DNA of 64,000 nucleotides from Tanytarsus gracilentus (Eukaryota; Arthropoda; Insecta; Diptera; Chironomidae). Shown piece by piece: positions 39,601 through 53,000 of the stretch. Numbering within the stretch: position 1 is the first letter of the stretch; the number at the start of each line of letters is the position of its first letter. The stretch is from contig JAXRKN010000038.1 of the NCBI GenBank assembly GCA_038502055.1, positions 4,960,001-5,024,000 on the forward strand, in the 5' to 3' direction. The translations under genes were made by a program, and so were the position numbers. The notes beneath the pieces are model-generated. The model did not search any database. It saw only the letters and a list, made by a program, of their open reading frames with translations, and was not told where the DNA came from.

Positions 39601-42600
39601 TACTCAGATGGCTCGTAAAATTCGACGAAAATTTGCTGGGTTATCGAAATCCGGAAATATTAAAGAGGGATTCATAAAATTTGTATGAAATTTCAATTTT
39701 CTATTTTTATTGCAAATTGCCTCGAATTTAATCTCGTTTGATTGAGTGTAGAGATTTTATTGCAATAACTTTTAAAAAGCTGTTGTTGACTTTTGGTTGT
39801 GGAAAAATTGCAACTGTGTGTAAACTATGTTTGCATACCTTAACTAAGTTACACTGCGCATACTTGTGTGTACATGGTTAAATACATTGCGGAGGGTTGG
39901 TATGGCAATGATATTGCATTTTCATCACAGTCTAGATTTCTCCATTGAAAATTTTCTATTAACATCACAGTCGCAGACTTGAAACTATTTATTCACTTGC
40001 CATATTCGCGCAAAATATTTCAGTATCAGCTGCGTGTTGCAAACCATGCAAATAAACAATTTTCTGAGAAAGTGCATTGCAGCGAGAGTAATAAGGAAAT
40101 TGTTTATGTGTCTTTTCTGCAAATTTCTAGTTTTAGCGCTGTGGATTGCAAAACCTTGTAGCGCGATGCTGTAAATCTATGGAACAGCTTGCTCGATGCC
40201 AACAACTTAATTAATTATTTCTTGCTTCGAGTAAAATATCTAAGAAATTTTTAATTTAAGAAATTTCTTTCCCAACTTTAGAAGCATCTGGAGGGAACGA
40301 AAAAATAATTTCAAATTCAGTAGATTTTAAAGGCGGATCAAAGCAAAAAGAATCGAACAAAAAGTGCTTAAGGTGATTTGAAATAAAAACTCGTTTAAAG
40401 TTTCAAAGAATATTGTTTTAATAAAATATTTCTGAGTATGACATTTGAGCATCCTTCGACAAGTTCTCAACATCCCATCGAACGCAAATTCAATGTAAAT
40501 TTCTCATATTTCAATAAAAAGTTTTTTGTTCCTTTCTATTTGCTCAGTTGTTGAGAAAACAGCAGTGACATCTCGACATGGGCTTATATTGATCAAGGGA
40601 TCGTAATTTACTAAATTAAGAATTAATAAAATTTGTCAACTAAAAAATATGAAATTGATTAAAAAATAATTATTTGATGAATACAAAATTTTTTTCATAA
40701 AATCCTCAAAAGCTTTTCAACTCTTGCATTTGAATACAAAAAGTAAACATTGGAAAAATTTGTTATAGTTTATTCATGGGACAAATACATGTTTGAGATT
40801 GATTTATTGCTTGACTTTTTGTGCTCACTTCTGGACCTTCGCCAGTAAATATTCAGGAGTGGTGTGGTGTCAAAAATTTGCGCGTGCATGATAATTTATG
40901 TGGGTGAGATAATTTTTTTATATAAACTAAGTTTCATCTTAATTCGTTCTTGTGAAAGTTCTGAATTTATTACCGTGCATGGAGATTCGTGCCTTGTTAG
41001 CAGTGAATGACAAAAAAAGGGATCATTATAATGATTTAAATCTGCGATTCTCTGTCCTTTTATTCATGCGACCTCCCTCAAGAAAAAAACGTCAATTTGT
41101 GTGACCAATTCTTGATAAATTTCTTGCTCGCACACCGAATGGACATTTGACGTCATCAATGCAAATTTTGAAGGACAATTGTATTACAATGAATGGTACC
41201 GAAATAAATGACTCGAAAATTGATGTTGTGAGTGTCATTGTGATGAATTCTATGAATGCGTAATGTGTCATTGATAAATTGACATGACATTTCAAGAGCA
41301 TTAGAAAAAGCAATTATAATTTTCATTCAATCAATTAATGTTCGACGATGTACTTGAACAATAATTGAATTAAAGTGCTCATCTCGACTTTCACTGCTAA
41401 AACTCTCAAAATGCAAATGAAGCGTCCACCTCGTCAACATTCAATTATTTTCCACTGGGGATGCAAATAAATTTGAAATTTAGAGCCGTTCGATACGATA
41501 GTAATGAAATTGTTTTGAGTGGTAACTATCAAACCTCGTTGGGCATATTCGAGTTGATTGCACATATGAGCCGAGTAATTTTCAATTAAATTTATACAAA
41601 ATTCTAAATTGGTTTCATGTTCCACTCATTTATGCATCATCATCACAAAAGTTATGATGTCGAAAATGAGCATCAGAGTGCTAAAATTGAAAAGATAATA
41701 AAAATTTAAGCGCGATAGAGAAAATTTTTCGCTGTGATTCGAAAATTGAATTGGAAGGCAGTTAAAAATTTTTATTAATTAAATGAATGCAGATGAGAAT
41801 TAAAATTTGAGATGGAAAAAGTGAAATTGTTAACAAATGGAATAAATTCAACGAGTTCAAGTTGTGAGTGTGAAAATTCACTCACTAAAAAATAAATTAA
41901 ATTATTCAAAAATGGAAAGCTTAAAAAGCTTTTCGGCGAATGGAAATTTTATAATTCAATTTTGGGTTTGCATGAAAAATGTTTTCAAATCTGAACATCA
42001 TGAAGTGATTAAATTCATAATTGTTTTAAGCAAATACTCCATCATCATTTTGATCCTAGGAGCGAAGCCTTACTCGGTCAAAAAGCATAAAAGTTCATTT
42101 TGCTCTCCAAAATGAGCAGGAAACACATTATTTCCGAAAATATTTTTCTCACTTTTGACTCCGCTTTTTTGTTCACAATTGTTACAAGCGGCAGCTGCCA
42201 CGAGGCAATGACACATAAGGCGGATGATTTATGAAATTCTTTTCACACACTCACACGCACGCAACTGCTGAATAAGGAAGTAAATTTTCGTTCGAAGACC
42301 ATGAAAAATCATCTAGATGGATAATTGACAGTTTTTCCACTACATTACATCACTCCACTTCCAAATCGATGCATTTCATGTGTGCCTGATGAATAAAAGA
42401 GAAAAAATTGAGGAAATTGTGAGGAAAGTCAGGGTGAATGTGAATGTGGATAAAAAATTGTGTGTGACGTGAATTTTTATAAAATGAAAGGATAAAGAAA
42501 ATTTGTGAATTACTCATGTGAAATCTGGGAATTATAAGGGGTGGACAGTAGACATTTAAGTGAAAAAACTTTTTAAAAAACTAATTTAAAATCCTATCAA

Positions 42601-45600
42601 AAGAAAAATTAATGAATTTTAAAAAAAAAGATCCACCCCCTGTGACCTAATTTCTTCTCTTTTCCATTATCATCATGCTTATATTACTTGACATGCAGCC
42701 AACGTGAGAGTTTGACATCATCATAATCAACCCGAGTGTGAATCAAAATTGTTCTTTAATTGCTTCCTCTTTAATATATTTCCATGAAAAAAAAGTTTTT
42801 ACGACTGAAAAAATATATCAGAGCACGTAAAAAGTTTTCCGTCCTTAAATTTTTGCTAAAGGCACTCTAACCTATCTTTTGCCTTCAATCTTTATTTTCG
42901 AAACTATAAAATGCATTTAAATTCATTACTCGAAATTGCAATTGATGCTGAATAGAAACTTTTACTCACAGCACTCTCGCATTACTTTCTCATTTCCGGA
43001 GATTTCAAATGCGAGATAGAAAAGCCAGTACACACCAGAAGAAAAAGTTTAAATTCACTCGAAGTTAGTCCAAAAGGAAATTTGAAGTAATTAGAAAGAT
43101 AAAATAGAATGTAGATTAATTAAGGTCGTTTAAAGTTGCACACAAAAAATTTTTGGGAAGAAGTTTCGTAATTAGAAGCTGAGATTAAGTTTAAAAGCTC
43201 TCATGTGTGTGTGGTTACGAAAATGAACTGGGTCTGGTGTGAATAAAAGTTTGTTTGAAAGTTGGTTTCGAAATTCAGATTTGAGAGCTTTAAGCTTATA
43301 AACAATTTTTATTTGCATTAAATTTTATTGAAGTTTACACAACAAATATTGAATTTTTTATTGATTAAATAATTATAGATTAAAACTAAAATAGAACGGC
43401 TCTAACATTTTTAACCCAATTTTCAGATAGCTCAAGCTTTATATTTTTAATAAAAATTATTTACTACTCTAAAAGTACTAAAAATATATATTTGAATGAA
43501 TCTTGAAACAATTTTAGAATCGTGTTCATTTCTCTTATGAGAGCACGTACACTCGCATGATGAAAACTCAGAATTTTTTTATTTTTAATTTATTTCAACT
43601 ATAGCTCATATAATTTACACTCGCGCACATTCATTCAGGCATTCCTCCCTCCCGCTGTGGATGAGTAAATAATTCACGATTGCTGCATATTTTTCTGAAA
43701 AAAAAAAAGTTTACATTGCATCGCATCGAGTTTATAAAATATTTAACATTTTCGACTTACTCACTGCCCTGGGCAATGCGCTGTGTGTTACTAGCTTTTT
43801 TTAGCCACCATGAACTGCAGTTGACAGGACAGAAAATTTTCATTAAATTTATTATTCTCTGTGGAATTTTTATTATGGTGTGTGACGATGAGTCATTACA
43901 TGAATTCACTTCCTCTTCCTCTCGTTCTGTTTTTCATTTTAATTTCGGATGTTGCTGTGTACAGTAATGACAGTGGTGAGCAGAGGACAGTATAACCCAC
44001 TTTGTCTAATCTGATTTCATGACAGACCTTTTTTTTGTGTTGAAAAAAGTGTGAAAGAAAATTTTCATCCCTCAACGTGGTGTTTACACTCATGGACGCA
44101 CATTGAGGCTTGTTATGCTGGCAGAAGATAAATAGACACGACAATGATGAAGCAACGCATATAGATAGAGTCACATTTTTACGGCCTTACAGGCATTGAT
44201 GGGAGCAACAACTTAATTTAATAAGCTCATGGTTCAGTGTCATTGGCTTCGAGAGGAAATTTGATGCTGATAAATTTTCAGGCTGCTGCTGTTGGAAAAG
44301 CAGGAAGGAAGAGAATTCTATCTGTCGAGATGAATTTAATTAAATTTTCTGTGAATGGTTTTCAGGAGGTGTTTATGTCAGAGTGGCAAGAAGGGTTTGT
44401 TGAGAAATTTGTTGAGGAAATGAGAATAAATTTTATTTCATGCAAATCTCATCTCTCTTGATCTTCCTTCACTCAACGACATTCTCTTCATGAATATTCA
44501 AGCAGCTTTTTTTTCTGCTGTTGCACGCTTTCAAGACACTCAAAGAAATTCTTTTTAAGTAGAAACACTCTCGTGTCAACGAGAAAAAGTTTCTTTGCGT
44601 ACATTAAAAATTAAACAATGAATTTGCATAACGCACCATTAAATTTCACACGCAAACTCAATCGTGCGGGAAACATTCGAAGCTATTTTTATTTACAGCA
44701 GCTAAGGAAAAAAGGTAGAGATTGTGGGTTCTTAAAATTCATCCGTCTCAAGAGAGCATTTCGACACATCTCAGATCAAATGTATTCGTAAGCGATTAAA
44801 GCTTTCCGAATCTTTAATTTATTTATTGAAATTTATTCCTTTACTTAAAATAAAAGGGGGATAGAAATAAAAAATCTTTATGCTTTTATTTTTGAGAGCT
44901 TTGCGATTTTTATTCTCTTGCAAAAGTCGCATTAAGTGCCAAGCTCTTTCACGTCTTTCTTATCAATCGGAAATAAAGCAAAAAGTCAACTGATAAAGTC
45001 GAAGAAAAACAATAAAAGTTCCATAACTTTATTTTTTAAGTAGTGGATGGAAAGCAGTGGTAGCAGTGACACAGAAAAAAAGTTGCATCTTTAGCTTTCG
45101 AGCTGACAAAAAACTTTTTCTTGCTCTGTCAAATACGAAACGGGAAAGGAGGGAAAATCTTGTGAAATTAGCTTTGAAAGTTCTTGAAGAGAATTTAAAT
45201 TTTTTTATCTTCAACATGACTTTAGAAATGTTTATCGCAATTGAGCTATGCAAACATATCGATGACAGTTTAAAGAATTAAACATGAGCTTTTAGTTATG
45301 AGCATTTCAGAGCTCTATTATTTAACAATTATCAATAACATGATGTAACTTGATGTTAGACCAACTGAATTTTTTAATTTTAAGCAAGAAAAAGAGAACT
45401 TTTGAAAGGAACTTTCAATAATGTTGATCCTCTTCTCAAGAAGGATTAGCAATTTTGAAAAAACTCGCCCTTTATCAAAAATAAAAGCTTAAACTCTTCT
45501 GTTGATTTTTCACAGCATAAAATTCACACATAAAAAAGCATTTGTACCAATAAAAACTGAGCGCGACTCAATAAATGTATGCGTAAAAGCTTTTTTTTTG

Positions 45601-46927
45601 TTCTCGCTTGCATGCAAATTGAAATTATGCCAACGAGTGTGAAATACTGAAAGCGATAAAAATAATTTTTTCTCTATGCTGTATTTGAGCACCACAGCAT
45701 ACTCACAAAAAAAACCGGCGAAAGGAAAATATTTGGTTTTGCAAAGAGGAAAATGTGAACCGAGGTGCGGGGTTGAGTGAGATAAGTAATAGAAAAATGT
45801 GCAAACAATTCCGCGAGGGCCGGGTTTTATATTTTTTTATTATAGCTTTCCATAACGTATGGACTATAATAGCAGGAAGTGCTAACACATGTCTTCTGAT
45901 TAAAGCACTGAATGTAAGCAACAGAAAATATCCTGCAGTGCTTTAAGCCATTAAAATATCAACTTAAACTTGTTTTTTCTTATCGGAAATTAAAATTTTG
46001 CTTAATAGACCAGAAATTTATATCAACATCAAGTCAATGAAAAGCGGATATTATAGGGATCCAAGCCACATGCTGAATTGCGTGTGAATTCATGGGAAAA
46101 TCTTTTCATCCCAAAATTGAAGCCATTTACATTTTTAATAGCTCCCTTAAATATGAATAATACTCAAAGCTTCGCGGGAGTAAATTACGCGAAAAAGCAG
46201 CATAAAATTAATTTTTGTGAAAACGTTTTTCCTGGAAAAGTTTTTGTAGGGCTTTGCACTTGAATTTGAAATGTTAAACTTTTAATAATTTTTAGGAGAA
46301 ATATTTTCTCTTATGAAAAATTTTCGTCCTTTTTACGAGGGAAGTAAAAAGAGCTGGAGATGAATCTGAGAAAGAGGATAAAAAAGTTTTATCATTGGAA
46401 TGCTGAAGGTCATGTTTATAAGGGTAGGTTATTAAAGTAATTTAGATGGCTGAAATGATTTGAGAGCAAACAAGTTCTCTGTCAAGAGCAATTACGAAGA
46501 AAATTTCCATAAATTTTGTATCCTTAAAAATATCCATGAATTTAAGCAAAAAGAAATTTAAATTTCTCTCAAATTATGAATGATGTTGACATCATTTAAA
46601 AATCCGTTTTCAGATTGATTTGACAGCACTTGATAATGAGATTTCAACATCTTACGCATAGCTCGCTTGTTTATTTCCTCCATCACAACCTTTCTCGCTC
46701 CATTGTGACTTTGTCATTAAATTTGAATTTACAGAAAATCAAGTCCTGCCCTAACATTCGCTTCGGCGTCTTAATGAATTTCACTTAAGTAAGTAAGCAT
46801 GACAAGCGAGAAAAGAAAATTCATTTCACAATCCAATTTGTATAATCAAATGACTGAAATTGTTTTCGGAAGTTGCGTGTATTATGCATAATGTGAGAGA
46901 AATAAGAAGCAGAAAAAAACTTTATAC
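33639..46927. other. long intergenic region, no gene seen
   Basis: 13 kb of AT-rich DNA with only short open frames (at most about 95 codons, for example 43680-43967 and 44237-44461). Their composition, and overlapping frames on the other strand, argue against coding. I see no tRNA, rRNA, known structural RNA or further transposon ends. Confidence 0.55.
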
Positions 46928-47643
46928 AATTATAGCTCCGCTATATATTAATTTTGGATTTCTCCAAAACCTGTTTTCGGCCCCTAGTGCCAAGACATTA
47001 CATTTTGCAATATCAAAACTTATACTCAAATGATAGGCCTAGCCAAACCCTACAAACTGGCGAAAACAGATTTGAAATCGGTTGATTCTACGAGGAGTTA
47101 GAGCCATTTAAGTCATCTTACTTTCTTACTTTCTTACTTTCTCACTTTCTTACTTTCTCACGATCTTAGTGGGCGGCATATCTCAAGAACGGCTGGTCGG
47201 ATTTGACTCGGGTTTGTGGCTAAAGATCGGGTTTTGGCTCTAGTTGTGCAAGAAGTATTTTGTTTTGAGGTTAGACCCTCCAAGGACCGTCCCTGAGTGC
47301 AAAAATATCCTTTTTCATACAAATTTTCTCTTATATGACTTCATGGGTATCGTTGAACTCGTAATTGTATCAGGAATCGATTGACATTGACGATTTTAGA
47401 GGAATGTCCATCATGGACGGCCAGGAGTGCCACTAATGTCCATTTTTCAGAACTATACCTTCATGGGTATCGTTGAACTCGTAATTGCATCAGAAATCGA
47501 TTGACATCAACGATTTTTGAAGAATGTCTATCATGGCCGGCCAGGAGTGCCACTAATGTCCATTTTTCAGAACTATGGGGTACTAATCTAAGACAGCGGA
47601 GCTATTGGAAATGGCAACGCCGTTTGCAGACCCATCTTGTTTT
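46928..47643 (+). mobile_element. Helentron/DINE-1-like non-autonomous element, copy A
   Basis: It shares its whole length with copy B at 48998-50072. The order is: AATTATAGCTCCGCT start with an 11-bp subterminal inverted repeat (ATAGCTCCGCT at 46932-46942, AGCGGAGCTAT at 47595-47605); a conserved block; a CTTACTTT microsatellite (47117-47160); a second block; two 120-bp units (47335-47574); then the right inverted repeat, a weak hairpin (GCAACGCCGTTTGC) and the terminus CCCATCTTGTTTT. Subterminal inverted repeats, an internal microsatellite and minisatellite, and a 3' hairpin are the layout known from DINE-1/HINE elements of insects. There is no coding sequence. No target duplication is visible, which suits that class. 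Confidence 0.65.
47335..47574 (+). repeat. 120-bp minisatellite, 2 units (copy A)
   Basis: Units begin at 47335 and 47455. The matching start of the right flank is at 47575, so the spacing is exactly 120 bp. Both contain TCATGGGTATCGTTGAACTC and end with CACTAATGTCCATTTTTCAG. Confidence 0.9.
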
Positions 47644-47654
47644 GGTTTGTGAGC

Positions 47655-47670
47655 GTGTGTGTGTGTGTGT
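47655..47670. repeat. (GT)8 microsatellite
   Basis: A perfect run of eight GT units lies 11 bp beyond the right end of Helentron-like copy A. Confidence 0.9.
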
Positions 47671-48997
47671 CCATTAAATATAAAAGCTTTAATTCTGTTT
47701 TTATATTTTTCCCTCTATCTTATGCTCACATAAAAATAATAATATCAGATTATCGAGGTGGTTGGTCACTAAATGTTGAACACTAAATCATTAATTAAAA
47801 TTCAAGAAATAGAAAGGAAATTTTTAAATTTTTTAACGTTTTTTATTTGATATTTTGCCTCACAGAAGCACAACGCTAACTGAAGTGTAATAAAGCGAAT
47901 GAGAAGAAGAAAAAGATGACAAATCACAAAAGCGAACGGCGATGAGATATGGATCTAGCAGGAATGCCATCTGATATTTATTGTCTCAGAAATTCCAAAC
48001 ATTTCTTCTTCTACTCGCTTTGTGTCTATACAGTGAAACTTTTTAAGCTGCCAGTCTTTTTGGATCACTAAAGCTATTCTTGCTACTTCGTAAATTGTGA
48101 CGTCTTTAATGTGAAAATGTATGAGGAAGTTTAAACATAAACTGCCAGATAATATTAACTTCATGTTATTAAGTGACTGAAAATTTATTTTAAATTCTCA
48201 AAATGTAAAAACTATTTCGATTTAATTTCCACGAAATTTCTAATGGTTTTTATAAAATGTTTGCTTTAGCAGTGAATTCTCTGAATTTCAGTCATGTTTG
48301 ATCACTTTTTCATTTATAAGCTATCTAAAGGATTTTCCTGGTATTCCAACATATCAGTGAAATGCTACATAGAATCGGTCAAAATTACTCTACTTATTTA
48401 TTTATTTTACGATGAAACAAAAATTTGATTGGTTTTAGGGGAAGTCATTTCAAAGGAATCCAATATCATTGCGGATGGAATTTATTTTCGATGTCGTTAA
48501 AAGGAATTTTACGGAAACCGATTTTTCTTAACCTTTCTTCACCGTCAATTACTATGCCATTACCTTCGTAGATTTGATCTTAAAGTCATACTTTAATTTT
48601 TTCAAGAAAATCAATTAATTTTAATGACTTTCATTTCAATTAATTCTCTCATTGATTTTAATGAAATCTTCGAGAAAATTCTCTAGTTTCAATAATCAGT
48701 GAATGAGAAATCCCCTAAAGAATTTCAAACCCACTTCGTGAAAGCTAAAAAATGTGTTAAGAAAAAAAGCAATCTAAAGGGAGAAAAATCTCAAGCTCTA
48801 TAGCGAGGAAATGCAATGTGCTCGACATTAAAAATTCAAAATATTTGCTGTGAAGTTGAAGTGTGTATAAGAAGCCTGTAGATAGCCCTACAAATTCTGA
48901 TATATCCACTGTAAGTCTTAGAGAGTGTTAAGCATGCCAATGATGAAGTAAAATCTCTTTATCTTTCTTTCAAAATTACATACGAAAATAATCGATA
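47671..48997. other. intergenic spacer between the two Helentron-like copies
   Basis: 1.3 kb of AT-rich sequence unrelated to the flanking elements. No gene or further repeat is evident. The copies are in the same orientation but the spacer shows no sign that they arose as one tandem block. Confidence 0.5.
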
Positions 48998-50072
48998 AAT
49001 TATAGCTCCGCTATATATTAATTTTGGTTTCTCCAAAACCAGTTTTTGGCCCCTAGTGCCAAGACATTACATTGTGCAATATCAAAACATATACTCAAAT
49101 GATAGGCCTAGTCAAACCCTACAAACTGGCGAAAACAGATTTGAAATCGGTTGATCCTACGAGGAGTTAGAGCCATTTAAGTCATCTTACTTTCTTACTT
49201 TCTCACTTTCTTACTTTCTTACTTTCTCACGATCTTAGTGGGCGGCATATCTCAAGAACGGCTGGTCGGATTTGACTCGGGTTTGTGGCTAAAGATCGGG
49301 TTTTGGCTCTAGTTGTGCAAGAAGTATTTTGTTTTGAGGTAAGACCCTCCAAGGACCGTCCCTGAGTGCAAAAATGTCCTTTTTCATACAAATTTTCTCT
49401 TATATGGCTTCATGGGTATCGTTGAACTCGTAATTGGACCAGGAATCGATTGGCATTGACGATTTTTGAGGAGTGTCCATCATGGACGGCCAGGAGTGCC
49501 ACTAATGTCCATTTTTCAGAACTATGGCTTCATGTATGTCGTTGAACTCGTCATTGCATCAGGAATCGATTGACATTGATGATTTTTGAGGAGTGTCCAT
49601 CATGGACGGCCAGGAGTGCCACTAATGTCCATTTTTCAGAACTATGGCTTCATGGGTATCGTTGAACTCGTGATTGGACCAGGAATCGATTGGCATTGAT
49701 GATTTTTGAGGAGTGTCCATCATGGCCGGCCTGGAGTGCCACTAATGTCCATTTTTCAGAACTATGGCTTCATGTATGTCGTTGAACTCGTCATTGCATC
49801 AGGAATCGATTGACATTGACGATTTTTGAAGAATGTCCATTATGGCCGGCCAGGAGTGCCACTAATGTACATTTTTCAGAAGTATGGCTTCATGTATGTC
49901 GTTGAACTCGTCATTGCATCAGGAATCGATTGACATTGACGATTTTTGAGGAATGTCCATCATGGTCGGCCAGGAGTGCCACTAATGTCCATTTTTCAGA
50001 ACTATGGGGTACCAATCTAAGACAGCGGAGCTATTGGAAATGGCAACGCCGTTTGCAGACCCATCTTGTTTT
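48998..50072 (+). mobile_element. Helentron/DINE-1-like non-autonomous element, copy B
   Basis: Same ends, subterminal inverted repeats (49002-49012 and 50024-50034), CTTACTTT microsatellite (about 49186-49230), hairpin and CCCATCTTGTTTT terminus as copy A. It is 359 bp longer, which is accounted for by three extra 120-bp units (five against two). Outside the array the two copies differ at only a few per cent of positions by eye, so they were inserted fairly recently. Confidence 0.65.
49404..50003 (+). repeat. 120-bp minisatellite, 5 units, partly alternating (copy B)
   Basis: ATGGCTTCATG recurs at 49404, 49524, 49644, 49764 and 49884, exactly 120 bp apart. Units 1 and 3 share GGGTATCG and ATTGGACC variants. 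Units 2, 4 and 5 share TATGTCG and ATTGCATC variants. The array therefore shows a 240-bp higher-order pattern, as produced by amplification of a two-unit block. Confidence 0.9.
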
Positions 50073-53000
50073 AATTTCCAGATCTGAATATTTTCTTGTG
50101 AGCTTAAAAATTCAAAAGAATGAACCGTAATGAAGATTTTTATCCTACATAAATAAATTATGAACTTGACTCCATATACCGATTCACGTAGAAGTAATTT
50201 TTTGATTGACTCTGCAAAAAACTTCATTCTTCTCACATGATGTGAGACTCGATAAGAATCTGATGAATTTTTTAATAAATAATCAAGCAGGTTTTCAGAG
50301 AAGTTTTTGAACTCTACATATGTCTGCTCCGATGGTGTCATGGTGATATCCTCTTAAGGCTTTCGACATTGTCTTTATTGTGAATGCATGCTCAATTGTC
50401 ACCATAATTAATCTTCATCGCCTTAACGATTTTTTTCTTCTCCTCCTTATTTCCCTTCATTTTTCTTCATTGAGTTTTCTTCTTCTGTTTATTTTTTAAC
50501 ACCATAGCGGCATAAAGAAATGAATGCGATAAATTTTCCACCATTTCACTCAAATTTATATTTCAAGATTTAAGCGAGAAATGATTTATTTTTATGTATT
50601 TCAACATCAACCGCAAGAAAATCTAAGATATGGCGGGAGAAAATAAATCAGTGCGGCAAAATCGCGAGCGGAAAAAAAAGAGAGAGACGATGAAATTCAA
50701 ATTCAATATATTTTTCTTTTTATGGCTCAATGGAGTTGATTGTAGACATTTTCCCACTTTGATACGCTCGGTCTCGACTGTAATTCATTTGGAATGAGCA
50801 TTTTGGGAGAGATAAAAGACAATTTTCATTTCTATTTTTTCTATGAGTGCTTATGTTATGTGTCAAGATGGATAAGGCAAAGCTATTAATATGATTCTCG
50901 TTTTGACAGTGCTGCTCTTCGCACATTTCGCCAAAAATGAATTTTTACTGAAATTAAATTTTCCGAGATAGAAATCATTTTGAGTATTACTGTTATAAAC
51001 TTACTCCTCTTTCTGTGACCTCGACAGTCATGAAAACTTGCCTTTTCCCATCCACCCCTACTCTGTTGATTTATTTGCTGATCTTTCGTATCCGATATGC
51101 TTCCATGGTGGTGGTGGTGGTGTGCAGAGTCTGGAACTATTAAAAAAAACTCTCTATGTATATAAAAAACTAAAGCATAGCAGAGCTTTTTCCACTCTCA
51201 TTTTTGTATTTTTTTTAAACAAGGGAGAAAAAATTTGACGATGAAAATTAGAATTTATTTACTGTGAAATTTTTTTAAGATGTCTATTATGAGGCATGTA
51301 ATGAACTTGAAAAATAAAAATAACATTTTGTCATCATGAACAAAAGAAGGACAAATTTTATAAAAAAGAAATTTTTTCACATTTTAAATTTTAACAAAAA
51401 TTTTTTAAAAAAGAAATTAAATTTTTTTAAATTAATTTCACATTTTAAGAGCTTAAAAAGCTTAAAGAGCCTTAAGCTTTTCAACTTTGCCACCCTTAAA
51501 ATTTTTAATCTCAATAAAAATTTTAATGCATCTCACTCTCCATATACAGCTATGATAATAATAGTTAGTAAATAACTGTCAGACGAAGTGAAAAAGCGAG
51601 GACGACATGAAGAAGTATCGAAGACAACATCGCTAAGAAAACGAGGAGATTTAGATTTAATGTCGGATAATAATAGCAGAAAATTCTTCCTATAGCAATC
51701 TGTTTTGTTGAAACTCTGCCAATTTGGAAAAAAATCCCTAAAATAAGCATAAGAGAGAAAAGAGAGCAGGAAGCACGAAGAAATTTAACTTTTTCCTTTA
51801 TAGTAAAAATGCAACTATCGAAAGCGAGCGAGGATAATAAAGAAGACGATATTGCAAGACAATAATTGCAGAGAAGAGCACTGCTCGGGGAAATTTATTG
51901 AATGAAAAGAGAAAATGAAATGTTTATGCAACTAAGAAACAACAGAAACTTTTTTCCTCCCATTTTTTCTCTCGTTATGCTTCTGTGGATGCACATCCTC
52001 ACTCTTCTATCAACGATTCTTTGGCCTCTGGAGATGTACATTTTCAATTTCTCGGCGAAGAAGTAAAAAAAATGTTCAAGTGAGTTTGTGGTTTGGAGAC
52101 TCGAGGGACACTCGAGGATAAATTAAATGGCAATTGTGAAAATTTTCTGAGGGATTTCAAATAAAGTTGATTTTGTCCACTTCATTATTTATCATTTTTC
52201 AACTTGTACGTTGCTAAAAACATTTTCATAACTGTGGAAAAACTTTTTGACAATTCAGCATGATTAAATTCCCTCTTTTTTCACTCTTGAGATAAATGCA
52301 AGTTTAAGTGGAAATGAACAACTTTTTTTTTCTTATAAACTTACAGCAATGAGTGGCTTCAATTGGCTCGATAGCAGCAGCGAGTTTTATCCATTGTAAA
52401 GAATTCATTGAAAATTTCTGTTAGATACATTTCAGGTTGAAAATTGAGGCAATTGCAGTTGATGTTTTCAAGTAGTAATCCTCGACCGCTCGTTGAGACT
52501 TTTCAGACATAAGTGAAAATTGTTGAGGGCTTTTAAAATTTAACTCGACTTTGAATTACTTGTTGAAGTGATGCGAAAATAAAATAAGAAATTCCAAAAA
52601 AGTAATTAAATATTTTTCAGGTGGGTTAGAGATGAGCAAAAGTAATAAATTTTCAATAATTTAGTTTTCAGCATTAAGATTTTTTAAAAGATTTGCAATT
52701 TTAAAAAGTAATAAAAATTTAACACTTTTAACTTTAAAGTTAACGAAATAAAAACAACTAAATAAAGCTTTTACAATTTTGAAGCAAAATTTATAGAATT
52801 GAAAAAGTTGAAATTACAAAACAATGTATGAACAGTGTCATGCTGTATTTTTAACGGAGCAATGCAACTTTGATGCTAAAACTTTTTTTCTCTCTTCATT
52901 ATTTTTTTCTGCATTTTAACTTCATTTTTCTTTGCAGTGTGAAACCTGTAAATCGTTGCCAGAAGATAAACTTTTCCACTCATATTCTCCAACTCGCAAA

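Noticed and set aside
49930..50341. Frames on both strands at the right end of Helentron-like copy B
   Set aside because: They start inside the 120-bp repeat and run through the element border into unique DNA; not a Rep/helicase fragment.
51336..51575. 79-codon Lys/Phe/Asn-rich open frame
   Set aside because: Composition simply reflects an A/T-rich low-complexity stretch; no motif or signal.
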